The notes under the pieces: generated by a model
The model's input: only the letters and a program-made list of their open reading frames with translations
Database searches by the model: none
What the model was told of the DNA's origin: nothing
Translations under genes and position numbers: made by a program
Assembly: GCA_024741835.1 (NCBI GenBank)
Contig: JAENRP010000422.1
Span: forward strand, 1-34,497
DNA length: 34,497 nt
Direction: 5' to 3'
From: Diplocarpon mali
Lineage: Eukaryota > Ascomycota > Leotiomycetes > Helotiales > Drepanopezizaceae
Shown here: positions 29,944 to 34,497 of the stretch, one piece after another
Position numbering within the stretch: the stretch's first letter is position 1
Layout: each line of letters starts with the position of its first letter

Positions 29944-30092
29944 CAGCAGCGAAGCCCTCACAGTCATTACGATCCCTCATCTCTACTGAACCAAAGCAAC
30001 TACACGACGCATAACACAGTCCCCAAGCACCATCAGCGCACACATACCTACTCTCGCACACTCGCGCACTTCCTCCCATACCACCAGTCACC

Positions 30093-30245
30093 ATGAAGGG
30101 CGAATGCGGATGCTCCAGCGCTTCCACCTGTAAGCCGCCTCCCATCTTCCCTCAACCCTTCGCTCTCTCGAGAAGCAGAGGCTGACATCTCTCCGTGCCA
30201 GGCAACTGCGGAAGCACCTGCTCGTGCTCTAGCTGCGGTAAATAA
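30093..30245 (+). CDS. Metallothionein, Neurospora copper-MT type, 26 aa, two exons
   Basis: Exons are 30093-30129 and 30202-30245. The 72-nt intron has GTAAGC, branch CTGAC (30182-30186) and CCAG, and splits a Cys codon (T|GC). The product starts MKGECGCSSASTC and ends CSCSSCGK. Seven Cys at 5, 7, 13, 15, 19, 21 and 24 give C-x-C-x5-C-x-C-x3-C-x-C-x2-C, the spacing and length of the Neurospora crassa copper metallothionein. There is no aromatic residue and no His, as usual for this family, which binds Cu(I) in a thiolate cluster in the cytosol for copper storage and detoxification. The start has a good context (CACCATGA). It is a single gene with its own TATA box and a G-rich upstream region, probably metal- or stress-induced. 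It is too short and too split for ORF-length annotation. The stop TAA lies inside GGTAAATAAG, which resembles a second donor site, so an alternative spliced form cannot be excluded. Confidence 0.92.
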
Positions 30246-30825
30246 GCTCCTCTGCGCACTTCACTCGTCCTCACGTCGCACCACCTCTCAACATTGTGCG
30301 ACTGAGGTCAACGCGCGTCTTCTTTTCCTCAACCACGATGTTCTCTCTTTCAACAGGTGGAGACTCGATGCTTTATATCTTTGGCTTTTGGCGGGTTCGG
30401 AGAGGCTTCGGGCGGGGCTAGGCGGTGGGTTTGATACCATGGGCGGGCGGTTGTCGAAGAGTCTCTTGACGTTGGGGATGGTTCGGTGTAGATGATTTCT
30501 GGGGGAATAGGCCAGAGATACTTCCATCATTTGGATACTGAGATTTCAAATTTCAATCAACTGCTTCTTTCTCATCTCCTCTTCGTCCAGCCTGTCCCAG
30601 ATCGCAGGTGACTCGTCTTTCGGCACTCAACTACGTCTTCCTCTCGTCTCATCACGTACTGCCATGTCGAGTCATCTTGCCCCTGCGCACAGAACCTCGC
30701 CTCCCATAAGCCCAACCCCCGGAGACTTGCGGCCTGTCTCTCACACCCTCCCTCTCAGCGTCTCGAACTGCTGTTTCATGAGGTGTAATGAAACGCTGAG
30801 GTAGACAGGACGATGACTCTAGCCG
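30246..30825. other. Downstream region of the metallothionein gene, no further gene seen
   Basis: It includes the 3' untranslated region. A possible acceptor (TTTCAACAG, ending at 30357) could pair with the donor-like GTAAAT at the stop codon, but the sequence after it adds no Cys and stops soon. Other open frames (for example - strand 30530-30288) have no motif. Confidence 0.45.
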
Positions 30826-30874
30826 GGTGACGCGCCGCTGGCCCTCCGGGGGCCACTGCCGTGGAGGCCGTCCC
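30826..30874 (+). repeat. Left arm of a perfect 49-bp inverted repeat
   Basis: It starts GGTGACGCGCCGCTGG and ends TGGAGGCCGTCCC. Every base pairs with 31490-31538 in reverse complement. It is about three quarters G+C and has an internal small hairpin (GGCCC...GGGCC). Similarity stops abruptly at both ends. Confidence 0.95.
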
Positions 30875-31489
30875 GGTCCTGGTGGGACTGGCTGTTCGCA
30901 GCCGCCATTGATTTCGCGCAGGCCGTTTCCAAGCAAGGGCTTCGGAGCAGGGAGTCGAGGCACAGGTATAGATACGTAGAGACCTGCTGTGTCTAAGTGA
31001 GAGCACTCGAGCCGCCTCCCTCCTCTCCCTACTCACGTCAAGCCAGAAACAAAGTAGGTGGGGAGGGAGGGGGGAAGTAGGTTACAAACATGCTGGCTTG
31101 CGGACCCAGTACCTCGCACTTGGCACTTAGTCCGTAGCTCTATCCCGGCGTCTCTTAGATGGCCTTCCCCCAAGATCCAAGATGCTACGTATTGGGACTC
31201 GCCATTGCAACGCAGAGATGTAGACGCTGAAAGGCTCGCCAACACGCTGCTACCGGCAGCCTGTTCTCTCTTGTACAAAGCGAGAGGAGGGGATGGTGCT
31301 CGCTAGGTACGATAAGATAGACATTCGAGGTCTAGCTACCGTCGCTTCTGCCCCGCCGACAGAGCTGGAAGATGGCTTTTCCCTTCCTTGAGCTGGCTGA
31401 GTGAACCTGGGTAGAAGTGTTTCTTTTCTGCTTCTAACAAGCAGCGATAGTTCTAACGATATGCTCCCCTCCGAAGTCAGTTCTATGGA
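30875..31489. other. 615-bp spacer of the inverted repeat
   Basis: No gene is recognised. It contains a pyrimidine tract (about 31012-31030) that can pair imperfectly with a purine tract (31054-31076, GGTGGGGAGGGAGGGGGG), a smaller local hairpin. The open frames in it share no known motif. Confidence 0.5.
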
Positions 31490-31538
31490 GGGACGGCCTC
31501 CACGGCAGTGGCCCCCGGAGGGCCAGCGGCGCGTCACC
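31490..31538 (-). repeat. Right arm of the perfect 49-bp inverted repeat
   Basis: This is the exact reverse complement of 30826-30874. Flanks (CTATGGA before, TCGCCCTCC after) do not continue the match and show no convincing target-site duplication with the left arm's flank. Confidence 0.95.
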
Positions 31539-32160
31539 TCGCCCTCCCCCCCCGTCTCCCCTCCTCCCTCTCTGCTTTCGCCACAGTGCTATGCAACTCA
31601 GCACCGCACACCTCGCAGATATCCAACAGGGCCACGAGAGCGGGGGAGGGCGTACTGCGGCCAGGCCGGCGTTCCGGCTTCTGATTCGCGCGCGGGCTGC
31701 TCTTCCACGTTTCCTCCCCGCCGGCTACTCTTCTGGTATAGATCTGCTTCGTGATCGCTCCGCCGGGGTCCCAGGGGGTCTGCGGCGTCGGTATCGGTGG
31801 TGCTGTGGCGTGCTGGTCGTGGGGAGTTGCAGGTCGGAACTGACATGAGCTGGCATCTCTGATCTGAGCGCCGCCACGTCTGGAAATGGGATGCGACGGG
31901 ATGGGATGGCGGGACACGTCGACCCCGCGGGTTATCGGTGTCCGTATCGCTCGCGTTATCGTTATCGATAACGGTATCGCCATCGCTATCGCTATCGCCG
32001 TCCTTATCCGGATTTTGGTCGCGGGCCAGCTGCAGTCACCGCAGCCGAGGGGTCTTGGTATCGCGGTGCCGACCTGGGTCCGGTACTTTTCGTCGTAACG
32101 ACTGGATACGCATAAATGATACGCGCGTCGTCAGAAAGCGAAACGCTCCTACGACGGACA
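31539..32160. other. GC-rich intergenic DNA with simple repeats
   Basis: It starts with a C/T tract (about 31539-31575). Overlapping long frames on both strands at 31534-31983 have skewed Arg/Pro/Ser composition and no motif, as expected from GC-rich non-coding DNA. A TATCGC-type hexamer repeat follows at 31931-32000. Confidence 0.5.
31931..32000. repeat. Imperfect TATCGC/TTATCG hexamer repeat
   Basis: About 70 bp of GTTATCG, TATCGC and CATCGC steps form a decayed hexanucleotide array, including the palindrome TTATCGATAA. Confidence 0.75.
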
Positions 32161-32420
32161 TGTATACATAAATACATAAATACATGTATACATGTATACA
32201 TATCTATATATCTATATATCTACATATCTACATATCTATATATCTACATGTATACATATCTACATATCTACATATCTACATATCTACATATCTACATATA
32301 TACATATATACATATCTACATATATACATATATACATATATACATATATACATATATACATATATACATATATACATATATACATATATACATATATACA
32401 TATATACATATATACATATA
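32161..32420 (+). repeat. Microsatellite of CATATATA / CATATCTA 8-mers
   Basis: About 260 bp. The left third mixes TACATAAA, CATGTATA and CATATCTA units; the right part is nearly pure CATATATA. It gives spurious Tyr/Ile/His-repeat frames in all phases. It is the reverse complement type of the array at 34347-34497. Confidence 0.95.
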
Positions 32421-32955
32421 AGAGATCAAAATTCAGCACTTGCACAGCCAGGTATATCGGCTCGGCAAAAGGTAGGTGTGCGCATCGCGCTCGCTCTGCT
32501 CTTCGCTCTGCTCTTCGCTCTGCGGCGCTCTGCGAGATCGAGCCTACGGCCAGAGCGAATATACGGACGTACTGGACCCATCGAACTCTGCGCTCTCCGG
32601 ACAGACGGAAGACGGGATATCTCGAGCCTCGCCATCTGCCAGCGCCGGCGCGGTGACGACGGGTTTCCCACCTGGGATTCAACGAGGCACCAGCTGATTA
32701 CGATTCTCCGATTCATTATTTAAGTAGGGATCACATATACTGTAAACAGGCTCCCCTAGGTATTGCGCCACCCCAAGCCCGTCGCTTCAAGTATCTTACA
32801 GATCCAAACCCATGCTTCGCCTGGTGATCTCGAGGCCTGTCGCCGCGAGCCCGCATCACGTCTGGCGTGCAGACTCTCCTCGTTCGCTCATTCCAGCCTA
32901 GTCTCGTGGATAATTATGAGTTTTAATTCGGATTCCGGTAATCGCCCGAGAGTGT
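32421..32955. other. Intergenic, 3' side of the Frag1/DRAM/Sfk1 gene
   Basis: A short 12-bp repeat, TCGCTCTGCTCT in about 2.7 copies, is at 32491-32529. The rest probably holds the 3' untranslated region of the - strand gene (AT-rich stretch near 32705-32725 with ATTTAAGTAG). No further gene is seen. Confidence 0.5.
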
Positions 32956-34122
32956 CTAGAAACAACTCGCCACAGGCACCTGCTGGCCACCAGAGTCATA
33001 CTTGATTCCATTCACATCCCTGACATCGTTCCCCCCGAGCGTCTGCTGGCTGTCCCTCGTGCGGCCATCGCGCGTATACTGGCCATGCTCTGCCTGGGCC
33101 GCGTAGGCGTCGTTCTGCTCGGCCTGCATCTCCGTCTCGTTCTCGCCCATGCCGAAGCGCTTCTCAGCATGTCTCGTGTGTACAGCCGGTAGCAGGTCGA
33201 TGAAGAACGAGAAGGCGTAGAAGGTGAAGATGAAGGCGATGGCCCATTCCAGCACGGCGGCGGCGTTGAAGCGGTCTCTGAAGTTGCAGACGCCGAAGGC
33301 GATGGCGAGGATCACCTCAAGCAGGATGAAAAAGAGCTTGATCCAGAAGGAAGTGCGGAGAATCCTATGTTGGCGGTATTCTGCGAGCGTTAGGAGATCT
33401 TCTTATCCTAGGTGAAGAGGGCGGGAAAAGGGGAGGGACGCACTAATTCCGAGGCGTTGGTATTCCCAGCAGATGAAGATAGCCGAGATGATATAGCCAG
33501 CAAGGAAAAGGAGCAAGAAGATATCATGGCTACGAGAGTCAGAACTGGTCCGGGGATGATTTGGAGAGTGGAATGTCACCCGAAGATCGCCAGACGATCT
33601 GGAGAAATTCAAAGGAGGAAGGGACTGAAGATTTCTTAACGTACAGTGTCGGATGGCGGAACGTGTCGAAGATACTCAGCAGAATGAGGCCACAGGTGCC
33701 AACGAGCGCAAAGAACATCGACAGCCACGACAGCACCTTTTCCGTGATGCTCTGATTCCTCGCCAGACGACCACGGTGTCGCAGCCAACGTTCCGACAGG
33801 AAGGAGGCATCGAGGAAGACGGTAGTCACGCACGAGCCGGCGATGAACAGCGGTTTGAGCGACTGCGCGCCGACGTCTGAAATGTAGGCGATGGACTGCG
33901 ACGGGTCCATCGACGGGTAATGCGGTTTGTGCTCGACGTTCCAGTGGATGAGGAGGCCCATGAGCATGCCCAGCCAGCAGAGACCCGAGATGACGGGGAA
34001 GACCTGGAGGGGGTATGGATGAGAAAGGCGCCTTTGGGGAGGAGGAGAGGAGAGGAGGAGATGAGATTTGCGATGGAGGACATGAGAAGACGCCGACTCA
34101 CCCAGTAGGAGACACCCCACAT
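32956..34122 (-). CDS. Frag1/DRAM/Sfk1 family membrane protein, 296 aa, four exons
   Basis: Exons are 34122-34102, 34003-33645, 33529-33444 and 33380-32956 (TAG), 297 codons in phase. Introns of 98, 115 and 63 nt have donors GTGAGT, GTACGT and GTGCGT; intron 2 has CTGAC and CGTAG, intron 3 CTAAC and CGCAG. The joins restore [12 protein letters not shown] and [18 protein letters not shown], the expected family sequence. It begins [14 protein letters not shown]. Six membrane segments lie near residues 9-28, 57-74, 97-119, 129-149, 166-186 and 197-218, with the [10 protein letters not shown] loop typical of the family between the first two. After residue 220 comes a hydrophilic Gln/Asp/Gly-rich tail of about 75 residues, probably cytosolic. 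Relatives act in plasma-membrane phosphoinositide control (Sfk1), GPI-anchor remodelling (Frag1/PGAP2) or lysosomal/autophagy membranes (DRAM); which applies here is not decidable. TTTATATC (34243-34236) may be its TATA box. The context CAACCATGT is good. Confidence 0.92.
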
Positions 34123-34346
34123 GGTTGCTGTGTTGTTGGTTGTCGAGCTGCGGCTCACAGGTGGTCTCTGGGAGGATGGGAGGGTGGGAGTGTGTTGAGG
34201 GTTCGGGGATGGATATGGATATGGATCTGGAGGAAGATATAAATCAAGAAACGAGTGAGGCGGCAGTGGAGGTTCCCACACGCTTGGCCCGGGTGGGGTG
34301 CGACTAGCCAGGTGCGATGCTCGAGCGAGACTGGAACTTCGGAGGA
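34123..34346 (-). promoter_or_regulatory. Promoter and leader of the Frag1/DRAM/Sfk1 gene
   Basis: On the - strand there is a TTTATATC TATA-like box (34243-34236) about 115 bp before the ATG. A C/T-rich stretch (CCCACCCTCCCATCCTCCC) and an AACA-rich leader follow it, an arrangement common in filamentous ascomycetes. Confidence 0.55.
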
Positions 34347-34497
34347 GTGTGTGTATATGTGTGTGTATATATGTATATGTATACATGTATATATGTATAT
34401 ATGTATATATGTATATATGTATATATGTATATATGTATATATGTATATATGTATATATGTATATATGTATATATGTATATATGTATATATGTATATA
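34347..34497 (+). repeat. Microsatellite of TATATATG 8-mers, cut by the window end
   Basis: It starts with GTGTGTATATGTGTGTG and becomes pure TATATATG from about 34387 to the end. The unit is the reverse complement of the CATATATA array at 32161-32420. Confidence 0.95.

Noticed and set aside
29415..30145. Overlapping frames of 64-163 codons on both strands in the metallothionein promoter
   Set aside because: They are a GC-rich composition effect with Arg/Pro/Ala bias and no motifs, and they overlap the TATA box, leader and MT exons.
30826..31538. DNA transposon or MITE with 49-bp terminal inverted repeats
   Set aside because: I found no target-site duplication at the outer ends and no transposase. 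It is kept only as an inverted repeat of unknown origin.
31033..31983. Several 80-150-codon frames on both strands
   Set aside because: Composition is skewed, there is mutual overlap and no recognisable domain, and two of them share a peptide only because they cross the two arms of the 49-bp inverted repeat.
32116..32723. Tyr/Ile/His-repeat frames
   Set aside because: They are translations of the CATATATA microsatellite in all phases, not proteins.

Overview
The window looks like a chromosome segment of a filamentous ascomycete (Pezizomycotina). The evidence is short spliced genes with fungal splice and branch-point signals (GTRNGT ... CTRAY ... YAG), a Neurospora-type 26-residue copper metallothionein, a fungal Frag1/DRAM/Sfk1 membrane protein, and LTR retrotransposons whose damage is almost all C-to-T/G-to-A, as expected of repeat-induced point mutation (RIP). 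Two compartments meet at a sharp edge at position 26093/26094.

Compartment 1 (1-26093) is AT-rich and consists entirely of nested, dead LTR retrotransposons. LTR ends and target-site duplications (TSDs) give the order of insertion. Copia-C (+ strand, oldest here) holds Copia-A (- strand, left part outside the window) and Copia-B (10203-23727, - strand, TSD GATAT). Copia-A holds Gypsy-1 (1639-9814, - strand, TSD GCAAG), which holds Copia-D (6702-8483, + strand, internally deleted, TSD AGGTA). Copia-B holds Gypsy-2 (13397-20926, - strand, TSD TGATT). Removing each insertion reconnects the reading frame of its host in the two cases I checked (Copia-B integrase across Gypsy-2, Copia-C integrase across Copia-B). 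Both Gypsy elements end in a chromodomain-like tail (chromoviruses). Gypsy-2 also carries, antisense to gag-pol and just inside its 3' LTR, a GC-rich remnant of an intron-containing + strand gene with a Cys cluster; this is the most unusual item in the window.

Compartment 2 (26094-34497) is ordinary-GC host DNA. It starts with a secreted Thr-rich protein gene (- strand, two introns) cut after 200 codons by the Copia-C LTR. After about 2.3 kb without a recognisable gene comes an 18 x 15 bp minisatellite, then a GC-rich promoter region with a G4-forming run and a TATA box, and then the two-exon metallothionein gene (30093-30245, + strand). The next 2.7 kb is intergenic and contains a perfect 49-bp inverted repeat with a 615-bp spacer and several simple repeats. 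The last gene is a four-exon Frag1/DRAM/Sfk1 gene (34122-32956, - strand, 296 aa), flanked by two (TA)-rich 8-bp-unit microsatellites in opposite orientation; the right one runs off the window.

All calls come from reading the sequence by eye. No database search or alignment program was run, so domain limits inside the degraded elements are approximate.
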